NCBI GenBank assembly: GCA_023414155.1
Contig: JAEZOG010000217.1
Location: 1 to 6,285 of the forward strand
Length of the DNA: 6,285 nt
From: Cyanobacteria bacterium OH_CFB_184
GTDB lineage: Bacteria; Cyanobacteriota; Vampirovibrionia; Gastranaerophilales; Gastranaerophilaceae
Direction: 5' to 3'
The position numbers were made by a program, and so were the translations under genes. The notes under the pieces were generated by a model. It saw only the letters and a list, made by a program, of their open reading frames with translations. It was not told the origin of the DNA and ran no database searches. How positions within the stretch are numbered: the stretch's first letter is position 1; the number at the start of each line of letters is the position of its first letter. Positions 1-5,151 of this stretch are shown here, piece by piece.

Positions 1-386
1 GCTACAAGCTTAGCAGTGATTGCTTCTCTTCCTGATGTTTTTCTATCCTGTCTAGCGTAACCATAGTATGGGATTACAGCTGTAATCGTTTTTGCACTAG
101 CTCTTTTGAAGGCATCTATTATTATTAATAACTCCATAAGATTTTCATTTACAGGATTACAAAGTGGTTGGATGATGAAGACATCATCGCCTCTTATGCT
201 TTCTTGTACTTGTACGTAAATCTCACCATCAGCAAAATTTTTGATTATCATTGGCCCGACTGTGGTGCCAAGGTATTCAGCTATTTCTTCTGCCAGTTTG
301 TTGTTAGAACGGCCAGAAAATAACTTTATGTCGTGGGTTGGGTTTATGGTTTTATCACCTTGTGGAAATACCATCTGAAGTTCCAT
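1..386 (-). CDS. prs: Ribose-phosphate pyrophosphokinase, N-terminal part (runs off the window)
   Basis: Makes PRPP from ribose 5-phosphate and ATP in the cytoplasm, feeding purine, pyrimidine, NAD, His and Trp synthesis. The visible part is the first 128 codons of a family usually about 310-320 residues long; the left window edge cuts it, and nothing suggests a real truncation. Seen directly: the FSGRSN segment (residues 23-28), FADGEIYV (51-58), IIQPLCNP (71-78) and the ATP-binding stretch [11 protein letters not shown] (106-116), all typical of class I PRPP synthetases. The flexible loop and PRPP-binding loop lie outside the window. The start at 386 is supported by an AGGAGG Shine-Dalgarno (392-397) five bases upstream. 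It follows glmU by 81 bases on the same strand, the same order as in Bacillus, so co-transcription is likely, possibly modulated by the hairpin at 436-459. Identification is secure. Confidence 0.96.
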   Translation of the reverse strand, partial: MELQMVFPQGDKTINPTHDIKLFSGRSNNKLAEEIAEYLGTTVGPMIIKNFADGEIYVQVQESIRGDDVFIIQPLCNPVNENLMELLIIIDAFKRASAKTITAVIPYYGYARQDRKTSGREAITAKLV

Positions 387-435
387 TTTTGCCTCCTAAA
401 GCATTATGTTATGTTAAATTAATGATGAGTAATAA

Positions 436-459
436 GCCGAAAACACTTTTGTTTTCGAC
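436..459 (-). terminator. Intercistronic hairpin between glmU and prs (weak terminator, attenuator or processing site)
   Basis: On the minus strand GTCGAAAACA, a four-base loop AAAG and TGTTTTCGGC form a 10-bp stem if one G-U pair is counted; read on the plus strand the same position is an A-C mismatch. Downstream on the minus strand comes UUAUUACUCAUC, which is U-rich but not a proper U tract. On the plus strand the hairpin is followed by a better T-rich run (about 460-474), yet no plus-strand gene ends here. It could lower read-through from glmU into prs, act as an mRNA processing or stability element, or stop antisense transcription. The structure is clear; the role is inferred. Confidence 0.45.
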
Positions 460-467
460 TTTAATTT

Positions 468-1766
468 TTATTTATGGACTAGTTTATTTTTCACCCAATT
501 TTTTATTACTTTTAAAGGTGAGCGTGTTATTGCTAGAGAATAAGGTTCAACATCTTTTGTTACTATTGTTCCTGCTGCCACTGAGGCTTTTTCATTTATT
601 GTAATGGGTGCAACGAGGACTGAATTTGAACCTGTGTTAGCGCCGTCTTTTATGATTGTTTTACTTTTTTGTTTAGTTATCGGGTTATAATTTGCTGTAA
701 TTGTTCCAGCTCCTATGTTTACTCCGGATCCAAGTTCGCTGTCTCCAATGTAACTTAGGTGTGAAACGTTAGTATTGCTGTCGATTATTGATTTTTTAAC
801 TTCAACAAAGTTTCCTATTCTAACGTTATCGCCGATTTGAGCCCCATCTCTTATGTGAGCAAACGGCCCGATTTTACAGTTGTTTCCGATGATATTTTTT
901 CCTGAAATGTATACATTAGGGAATATAACAGTATCAGCTCCGATTGTTGTTTCTGGAGAAATAAAAGCGCTATTAGGATCAACAATGCTTACTCCATCAT
1001 CAAGAAGTTTGTTTATAGTTTTTGTATTAAGCATTTTTGTTGCTTCAGCAAGGTGTGCTTTTGAATTTATGCCAAAGATTTCTTCGTTGTTTTTTAAGAC
1101 AAAAGCTTGTGTTTTAAGATTGTTTTCAACCGCCCAGGCAACGATGTCTGTTAAATAGTATTCACCTTGAGCGTTGTTGCACTGAAGGTTTAAGAATGCA
1201 GGAGAAATTTTCTTCCAGTCTATGCAGTATATTCCTGCATTAATCTCTTTTACTGCTTTTTCTTCTATTGAAGCATCTTTTTCTTCAACGATTTTCTTCA
1301 GTCCGCCGTCTTGGCTTCTGATTATTCTGCCGTAGTTTGTTGGATTATCAAAAATAGCAGACATTACAGTCAATGCAGAGTGGTGTTCTCTGTGTGCTGC
1401 AACAAATTCTTTTATGGTTTCACTTGTAATTAAAGGTGCATCTCCGCAAAGAATAATCACTTCGCCATCAAAACCTTTTAAGCTGTCATAAGCTTTGTTT
1501 ACAGCATCGCCAGTTCCTAATTGAGGCATTTGTAAAATGCACTTTGCATTAGAATAATTTTTTGTAACGTATTCTTCTACAAGTTCAGCTTGATGCCCTA
1601 CAATAATATAGTTTTCGTCAACCAAGCCGGTATTGTTTACCGCTTCAATAACGTATCCTAAAAGAGGCTTTGAAAAAATAGGGTGTAAAACCTTAGGCAG
1701 GTCAGATTTCATTCTTGTTCCTTTGCCTGCAGCAAGGATTATAGCTCTTGTTTTATTATCAGACAT
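468..1766 (-). CDS. glmU: Bifunctional UDP-GlcNAc pyrophosphorylase / GlcN-1-P acetyltransferase
   Basis: Catalyses the last two steps to UDP-GlcNAc: acetylation of glucosamine 1-phosphate with acetyl-CoA, then uridylylation with UTP. This feeds peptidoglycan and, where present, lipid A. The N-terminal half (about 1-240) is the nucleotidyltransferase fold, with LAAGKGTRMKSDLPKVLHPI (11-30), GDAPL (108-112, Mg-binding Asp109), YGRI (145-148), NAG (176-178), YYLTD (203-207) and Asn234. The C-terminal half (about 260-425) is a left-handed beta-helix of hexapeptide repeats. It keeps residues matching the E. coli acetyltransferase site: Arg306, Lys324, His336 in SHLSYIGD, Tyr339 and the NIGAGTITANYN segment (350-361). 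Length is 432, against about 456 in E. coli and B. subtilis, with no missing block seen. The start at 1766 has only a weak SD (GGAAT, nine bases away). It lies 83 bases after spmB and 81 before prs, probably in one operon. Confidence 0.97.
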   Translation of the reverse strand: MSDNKTRAIILAAGKGTRMKSDLPKVLHPIFSKPLLGYVIEAVNNTGLVDENYIIVGHQAELVEEYVTKNYSNAKCILQMPQLGTGDAVNKAYDSLKGFDGEVIILCGDAPLITSETIKEFVAAHREHHSALTVMSAIFDNPTNYGRIIRSQDGGLKKIVEEKDASIEEKAVKEINAGIYCIDWKKISPAFLNLQCNNAQGEYYLTDIVAWAVENNLKTQAFVLKNNEEIFGINSKAHLAEATKMLNTKTINKLLDDGVSIVDPNSAFISPETTIGADTVIFPNVYISGKNIIGNNCKIGPFAHIRDGAQIGDNVRIGNFVEVKKSIIDSNTNVSHLSYIGDSELGSGVNIGAGTITANYNPITKQKSKTIIKDGANTGSNSVLVAPITINEKASVAAGTIVTKDVEPYSLAITRSPLKVIKNWVKNKLVHK

Positions 1767-1785
1767 GACTTTTATTCCATCAACT

Positions 1786-1812
1786 ACCTTTTTATCATCG
1801 CATAAAAAAGGT
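1786..1812 (-). other. AT-rich hairpin in the spmB-glmU gap (glmU leader)
   Basis: ACCTTTTTAT (1786-1795) and ATAAAAAAGGT (1802-1812) pair with one bulged base around a six-base loop. It sits 19 bases upstream of the glmU start. It is not followed by a U run on the minus strand, so it does not look like a terminator for spmB. It is almost all A-T pairs and may be of no functional importance. Confidence 0.3.
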
Positions 1813-1849
1813 TAAAAAGACTATTTTTCTTTGAAAGTTTTATCAAATT

Positions 1850-2392
1850 TTACATGAAAAATATTCTGGCAACTAAAATTGAAGCTATAATTCCAACTAT
1901 ATCAGCGAAAATACCTGTTATTAATGCGTACCTGAATTTTTTTATTCCGACAGCTCCAAAATAAACAGCTAGAACATAAAAAGTGGTTTCTGAGCTGCCG
2001 AGCATTATGGCTCCAAGTTTTGTCGCATAAGCTTCAGTTCCATTTGTTTTTGCTATTTCAGAAAACACTCCAAGCGCAGCACTTCCTGATAATGATCTTA
2101 CTATTGCAAGCGGCAAAATATCTACAGGGACTTTTATTGTGTTGAGCAAACTTGATGATATTTGTGCAAAATACTCTATTGCACCAGATGCTCGAAGCAT
2201 AGATATAGCTACTATTATAGCAACAATGTACGGAATAATATTTATACTAACTTTTACTCCGTCTTTTGCGCCTTCAATAAATGTTTCATATACAGGAACT
2301 TTTTTTATTATCGCCCAGATTAATATGAGTAATATTATTGCAGGAAGCGTCCAAAGTGAAATTATATCGATAAGAGGCTTTATGCTATGCAT
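1850..2392 (-). CDS. spmB: SpmB-like nucleoside-recognition (Gate) domain membrane protein
   Basis: Integral membrane protein of the SpmB family. In Bacillus subtilis, SpmA and SpmB are needed for full spore-core dehydration; their molecular activity is not established, and homologues occur in many non-sporulating bacteria. The 180 residues match the usual family length (about 178). Visible hallmarks are VPVYETFIEGAKDGVK (32-47), RSLSGSAALGVF (99-110) and LGSSETTFYVLAVYFGAVG (131-149). Hydrophobic segments lie at about 12-29, 50-66, 92-110, 134-149 and 158-179. The ATG at 2392 overlaps the end of spmA by eight bases (spmA stop at 2385-2387), so translational coupling and a two-protein complex are likely. 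The next gene downstream is glmU. Family assignment is strong; a role in sporulation is not implied for this organism. Confidence 0.92.
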   Translation of the reverse strand: MHSIKPLIDIISLWTLPAIILLILIWAIIKKVPVYETFIEGAKDGVKVSINIIPYIVAIIVAISMLRASGAIEYFAQISSSLLNTIKVPVDILPLAIVRSLSGSAALGVFSEIAKTNGTEAYATKLGAIMLGSSETTFYVLAVYFGAVGIKKFRYALITGIFADIVGIIASILVARIFFM

Positions 2393-2996
2393 CTACTTCC
2401 TCCTTCGTTTCTTGTTGCTGAGGAGGGAATATTCTTTTTAATAACTTTGCCATCAAGATAGCAGATGTAAAGGCAATACTAGTCACTATAAGGGTCGGAA
2501 TAATTATTTCTGTTGGGTTTTTAGCTCCATTAGCTGCAAGAATTGCAATCGCAGTAGCGGGAACAAGCTGAAAGCCTGCTGTATTCATTGCTAAAAAAGT
2601 ACACATAGGATCAGAGGCTGAATTCTTGTCTTTATTTAATTTTTGCAACTCTTCCATTGCTCTTATTCCGATTGGAGTTGCTGCATTTGCCAGCCCAAGT
2701 GCGTTAGCAGAAAAGTTCATTGCAACATCGCCTATCGCTTTATTGTTTTCCGGTATTTCGGGAAACAGCCATTTTGCAATAGGTTTTAATAGCGTTGAAA
2801 GAAATTCAACAATTCCTGATTTTTCTGCAATTTTCATTATCCCAAGCCAAAAAACCATTATTCCCATAATTGAAATAACTATCTCTATAGAAGTTTGAGC
2901 CCCTGTTAAAATAGCATTAACAACATCATCAAGCTTGTTGTTTATAGCTCCGACGAGTATTGATATAAATATTATTAAAAACCAGATAAAGTTCAT
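2385..2996 (-). CDS. spmA: SpmA-like nucleoside-recognition (Gate) domain membrane protein
   Basis: Partner of SpmB and first gene of the minus-strand cluster. Its 203 residues compare with about 196 in B. subtilis SpmA. Seen directly: an N-terminal hydrophobic helix (3-19), a Gate-domain helix (about 36-58), the family-specific motif NFSANALGLANAATPIGIR (94-112), FLAMNTAGFQLVPATAIA (134-151) and a C-terminal helix (about 163-185) ending in a charged tail. It is thought to act in the cytoplasmic membrane with SpmB; the substrate is unknown. The ATG at 2996 has no Shine-Dalgarno: the bases just upstream read TATAAACTTCTCGT, and a -10-like box lies only eight bases away, so the mRNA may be leaderless or nearly so. 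No in-frame upstream start improves on it. The divergently transcribed tRNA-Leu lies on the other side. Confidence 0.92.
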   Translation of the reverse strand: MNFIWFLIIFISILVGAINNKLDDVVNAILTGAQTSIEIVISIMGIMVFWLGIMKIAEKSGIVEFLSTLLKPIAKWLFPEIPENNKAIGDVAMNFSANALGLANAATPIGIRAMEELQKLNKDKNSASDPMCTFLAMNTAGFQLVPATAIAILAANGAKNPTEIIIPTLIVTSIAFTSAILMAKLLKRIFPPQQQETKEEVDA

Positions 2997-3004
2997 ACGA
3001 GAAG

Positions 3005-3032
3005 TTTATATTAAAATCAATCTGTTTGTAAA
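3005..3032 (-). promoter_or_regulatory. Predicted spmA promoter, close to the start codon
   Basis: On the minus strand TTTACA (3032-3027), a 16-base spacer and TATAAA (3010-3005) form a plausible sigma-70 promoter. Only eight bases separate the -10 box from the spmA ATG at 2996. Transcription would therefore begin at or within a base or two of the start codon. No better promoter with a normal leader was seen by eye, though AT-richness makes chance matches common. Confidence 0.45.
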
Positions 3033-3050
3033 GTTTGTAATTCTTTGTAA
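3025..3050. repeat. Three TTTGTAA direct repeats in the divergent promoter region
   Basis: TTTGTAA occurs at 3025-3031, 3034-3040 and 3044-3050, with starts 9 and 10 bases apart, so all face about the same side of the helix. The repeat next to spmA overlaps the predicted spmA -35 box, and the array lies just upstream of the tRNA -35 box. It may be a cooperative operator or only an AT-rich upstream element; no known regulator is recognised. Confidence 0.4.
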
Positions 3051-3054
3051 GACG

Positions 3055-3083
3055 TTGACTAAATCGGTTGTAGCTATTAATAT
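3055..3083 (+). promoter_or_regulatory. Predicted promoter of tRNA-Leu
   Basis: TTGACT (3055-3060), a 17-base spacer and TAATAT (3078-3083) give a good sigma-70-like promoter. The predicted start at about 3090 leaves a leader of about 30 bases before the tRNA at 3121. It fires away from the spmA promoter. Confidence 0.55.
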
Positions 3084-3120
3084 TGTTATACAAGTTGAAA
3101 ATTAAATGCTTTATCAATAT

Positions 3121-3201
3121 GTCGTAGTGGCGGAATGGTAGACGCGCACGCTTGAGGGGCGTGTGGAGAGATCTGTGAGGGTTCAAGTCCCTCCTACGAC
3201 A
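3121..3201 (+). tRNA. tRNA-Leu, anticodon GAG
   Basis: A complete class II cloverleaf. The acceptor stem GTCGTAG (3121-3127) pairs with CTACGAC (3194-3200), with discriminator A at 3201. The D stem is GCG/CGC (3130-3132, 3143-3145). The anticodon stem CACGC/GCGTG encloses loop TTGAGGG, with anticodon GAG at 3154-3156, reading CUC and CUU. The variable region is 13 bases (3164-3176). The T stem GAGGG/CCCTC holds loop TTCAAGT. CCA is not encoded (AATT follows), so it must be added after transcription. No terminator is evident before the membrane-protein gene starting at 3238, so a tRNA-mRNA transcript is possible. Confidence 0.97.
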
Positions 3202-3237
3202 ATTCTTTATTTTATAAAAATGGATGGGAGTATGTAG

Positions 3238-3762
3238 ATGTCTATAAATTCTTTAATCGAAGAAAATATTGATGAAAACTATAATAAATTATGTTTCGAT
3301 TCCCTTCCCCTTGGTAAGTTGATATTTTTATCAATTATAACGTTTGGTTTATATGAAGTTGTATGGTTTTATAACCTTTGGAAAAGAATCGCAGTTGATT
3401 TAGATGTTAAAATAAGTCCATTTTGGAGAGCTATTTTTAGTGGTATCTCTGCTTTTTGGCTATTTCCTATTTTAAATAAATATTTTACTAAAATTAATGC
3501 AATTTATTCTTTCAAACCCGTACTATTTGCAATTATATATTTGATACTAAATGGCTTCTCCAGATTACCTGAACCTTATGAAGTAATCTGTATGTTTACA
3601 TTAGTAATTCCAGTTTTAATACAATCAAAAATAAACTCTATAAATAAACAATATTTCCCGGTAGCATCTGTAAATACTTGGAATGTTGCAAACACTGTAT
3701 GGACAGTAGTATCTATTTTAGTGATAACTCTAGTAATGATTGGGAGTTTAATATCTTATTAA
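3238..3762 (+). CDS. Small multi-pass membrane protein, DUF4234-like, function unknown
   Basis: A 174-residue protein with about five hydrophobic segments: about 26-46, 62-80, 93-106, 113-129 and 150-171. The N-terminal 20 residues are polar and acidic. The motif TFGLYEVVWFYNLWK (35-49) followed by ISPFWRAIF (59-67) resembles a widespread group of uncharacterised bacterial membrane proteins, often labelled DUF4234 or simply hypothetical. The late stretch around NTWNVANTVW (146-155) also fits that group. No catalytic motif is visible and the function is unknown. The start at 3238 is supported by GGGAG (3226-3230) seven bases upstream. It begins 36 bases after tRNA-Leu and is probably transcribed with it. 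It converges on the hemerythrin pair, with only 42 bases between the two stop codons. Confidence 0.85.
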   Translation: MSINSLIEENIDENYNKLCFDSLPLGKLIFLSIITFGLYEVVWFYNLWKRIAVDLDVKISPFWRAIFSGISAFWLFPILNKYFTKINAIYSFKPVLFAIIYLILNGFSRLPEPYEVICMFTLVIPVLIQSKINSINKQYFPVASVNTWNVANTVWTVVSILVITLVMIGSLISY

Positions 3763-3804
3763 CACTCAATTAGTAATATCGGTATTTGTATTTTAGTTTA
3801 ATTG

Positions 3805-4212
3805 TTATTTTGCGCCTTTAGAAGCTGCAAAAGCACCATACTTCTTGTCTTCAACTTGAATATGGTTTACTAACCAATTTTTTAAGAATGTTGATATGTC
3901 AAGAGAAAGAGTTATTTTTCCTGCGTTGAAGTTTTGCTGGAATTCCTGTACTTTCATAATAAAAGCCGCATGTTCTCTTTTATGAGCTTCATATGCTGGA
4001 TATGAGTATTTTTGCATGAACAATTCTTCTGCTGCAAAGTGTTTTCTTGTGTATGCTATTAGTTTTGTAATTACAGAACTAAGTATAGTGTTACTTTTGC
4101 CACTGCTCATTGCATCATAAAGCTCATTTAATAAATTTATGAGTTCTTTATGTTGATTGTCCATTTCGTTGATGCTTACGCTGTATTTGTCGTTCCATGT
4201 CATCATTGCCAT
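3805..4212 (-). CDS. Bacteriohemerythrin, second gene of the tandem pair, all ligands intact
   Basis: A single-domain four-helix bundle of 135 residues that binds a di-iron centre carrying O2 reversibly. In bacteria such proteins store, deliver or sense oxygen, or protect O2-sensitive enzymes. All seven ligands of the family pattern are present: His21 (DNQHKEL), His58 and Glu62 (HFAAE), His77 and His81 (HKREH), His117 and Asp122 (HIQVED). The N-terminal WNDKYSV is also typical. There is no signal peptide or transmembrane segment, so it is cytoplasmic, and no fused methyl-accepting or GGDEF domain. The ATG at 4212 has GGTGA six bases upstream. It starts 25 bases after the stop of the paralogous gene and is about 65% identical to it, gap-free (hand count 88 of 135). 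It is probably transcribed from the promoter at 4681-4709. Confidence 0.95.
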   Translation of the reverse strand: MAMMTWNDKYSVSINEMDNQHKELINLLNELYDAMSSGKSNTILSSVITKLIAYTRKHFAAEELFMQKYSYPAYEAHKREHAAFIMKVQEFQQNFNAGKITLSLDISTFLKNWLVNHIQVEDKKYGAFAASKGAK

Positions 4213-4237
4213 AATTAATCACCGCTTTTCTTTTTAA

Positions 4238-4645
4238 TTATCTTAAATTTTTTGCATTAAATACTGAGCTGTATTTTTTGTCTTCTACTGAAATATGGTT
4301 TATTAGCCAATTTTTCAAGAATGTTGATATATCAAGAGATAAAGTCAGTTTGCCGGCAGCTAAATCTTTTTGGAATTCTTGGATTTTTCCGATGAAGAAT
4401 TCATGTTCTCTTTTTTGGGTAGGATATCCTGTGTAATTAAATTTTTGCATATATGCTTCTTCAATAGAAAAATGTTTTCTTGTGTAATTTAATAGTTTCG
4501 TAATTACTGTGCCAAGAACTTCGTTACTTTTTCTTGCGCTCATCGCATCATAAAGTTCATTTAGAATATTCAATAATTCCTTGTGTTGATTGTCCATCTC
4601 TGCGACATTAACACTGTATTTGTCGCTCCAGTTAAACATTGCCAT
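4238..4645 (-). CDS. Bacteriohemerythrin paralogue with a substituted iron ligand (Q77)
   Basis: First gene of the tandem pair: 135 residues, the same fold and no gaps against its neighbour. Six of seven di-iron ligands are present: His21, His58, Glu62, His81, His117 and Asp122. The position that should be the first His of HxxxH reads Gln77 (PTQKREH, codon CAA), while the downstream copy has His (CAT) there. Loss of one terminal His ligand could change iron affinity, O2 binding or redox behaviour, or Gln might still coordinate weakly; this is inference. The most strongly kept block between copies is TLSLDISTFLKNWL (101-114). The start at 4645 has AAGGA (4653-4657) seven bases upstream, an efficient SD. 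It lies directly behind a consensus promoter and a Fur-box-like site, so iron-responsive expression is likely. It is cytoplasmic, with no extra domains. Confidence 0.93.
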   Translation of the reverse strand: MAMFNWSDKYSVNVAEMDNQHKELLNILNELYDAMSARKSNEVLGTVITKLLNYTRKHFSIEEAYMQKFNYTGYPTQKREHEFFIGKIQEFQKDLAAGKLTLSLDISTFLKNWLINHISVEDKKYSSVFNAKNLR

Positions 4646-4680
4646 ACTTCATTCCTTTCGTAAACTTCAACTACAGCAAA

Positions 4681-4709
4681 ATTATATATCTTTGTTCCGC
4701 ATTTGTCAA
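4681..4709 (-). promoter_or_regulatory. Consensus sigma-70 promoter of the hemerythrin pair
   Basis: On the minus strand TTGACA (4709-4704), exactly 17 bases and TATAAT (4686-4681) match both hexamers perfectly. The expected transcription start is about 4674, giving a leader of about 29 bases with a good SD. A promoter this strong in front of a paired gene, with an operator-like palindrome touching the -35 box, points to repression as the main control. Confidence 0.8.
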
Positions 4710-4727
4710 AAAATGATAACCATTATC
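4709..4727. promoter_or_regulatory. Fur-box-like operator overlapping the hemerythrin -35 box
   Basis: The 19 bases on the plus strand match the classical Fur-box consensus (GATAATGATAATCATTATC) at 16 of 19 positions by hand comparison. The core is an inverted repeat GATAA-CCA-TTATC. The site overlaps the last base of the -35 box, where a bound repressor would block RNA polymerase. PerR and Zur boxes are related in style, so the family (Fur superfamily) is more certain than the metal. Confidence 0.6.
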
Positions 4728-5004
4728 GGTTTCTGATTTAATTTCACGAATGTTTTAGAAATAGGGAAAAGTCTCTTGTGGCTTTTGTTTTGGATGGAAT
4801 TTGTGAGTGTTCTCTAAATACATGGTTTTCATCTTATATAAGTACTTTTTTATTCGATAGTCCTAATATTTATTTTGCTATTTTGTTAACACATATTAGT
4901 AAAGTTTTTATTAAGTAGCAATTTATTTTATGTCCGTTGTTAATATATAAAGTTTACCTAATGGAATGAAAAGCTGGAAACCTTTTAAGAGAGAGCTTAA
5001 CTCC

Positions 5005-5031
5005 TCAATATAGTGTGCAATTTCAATATAG
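5005..5031. repeat. Nine-base direct repeat TCAATATAG
   Basis: TCAATATAG occurs at 5005-5013 and 5023-5031, with an 18-base period. The second copy runs into the left arm of the 16-bp palindrome. It could be part of a composite operator or coincidence in AT-rich DNA. Confidence 0.35.
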
Positions 5032-5044
5032 GTAACGTTACCTA
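5029..5044. promoter_or_regulatory. Perfect 16-bp palindrome, probable repressor operator
   Basis: TAGGTAACGTTACCTA is a perfect inverted repeat with a central CG. Even-length palindromes centred on AACGTT are characteristic of LacI/GalR-family operators, which commonly regulate sugar genes. It lies 107 bases upstream of the kinase-like gene start and is the most ordered sequence in the intergenic region. The regulator is not in the window. Confidence 0.55.
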
Positions 5045-5151
5045 ATCAACTACTACTTTTGTAAAAAAATGTTATAAATTTAGTAAAATACCTAGCATAA
5101 ACTCACGACATAAGCTTTAATAGTTAAAAGCTGAAACATGGAGATCGTAAA

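Larger units (their letters stand above)
4728..5151. other. Noncoding region between the divergent hemerythrin and kinase-like genes
   Basis: About 420 bases with no convincing gene on either strand. It holds a 7-bp inverted repeat CTAATAT/ATATTAG (4863-4869, 4893-4899), the motif TTACCTAAT at 4954-4962 and again inside the palindrome at 5029-5044, and a direct repeat TCAATATAG (5005-5013, 5023-5031). A possible weak promoter for the kinase-like gene is TTGTAA (5059-5064) with TAAAAT (5084-5089), but the 19-base spacing is long. A 15-codon ATG frame (4966-5013) lacks a properly spaced SD. I recognise no riboswitch or known small RNA. Confidence 0.5.

Noticed and set aside
387..467. PRPP-type or other riboswitch ahead of prs
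   Set aside because: The 81-base gap is too short for known PRPP aptamers and shows only one simple hairpin.
1786..1812. Terminator after spmB
   Set aside because: The hairpin is almost all A-T and has no U run after it on the minus strand, so it is listed only as a leader hairpin.
338..2898. Plus-strand frames of 60-100 codons over prs, glmU, spmB and spmA
   Set aside because: They are antisense to well-identified genes and show no family resemblance.
2929..3186. 85-codon minus-strand frame across the tRNA and the spmA start
   Set aside because: It is antisense to tRNA-Leu, overlaps spmA in another frame, has biased low-complexity content and no family resemblance.
3202..3237. Integration (att) site at the tRNA-Leu 3' end
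   Set aside because: No repeat of the tRNA 3' end and no integrase or phage gene is visible in the window.
3763..3804. Bidirectional terminator between the converging membrane-protein and hemerythrin genes
   Set aside because: Only a 6-bp CAATTA/TAATTG repeat with a 26-base loop and a 4-bp AATA/TATT stem are present; neither is GC-rich or followed by a U tract.
4863..4899. CTAATAT/ATATTAG inverted repeat as an operator or terminator
   Set aside because: It has seven mostly A-T pairs with a 23-base loop in very AT-rich DNA, which is well within chance.
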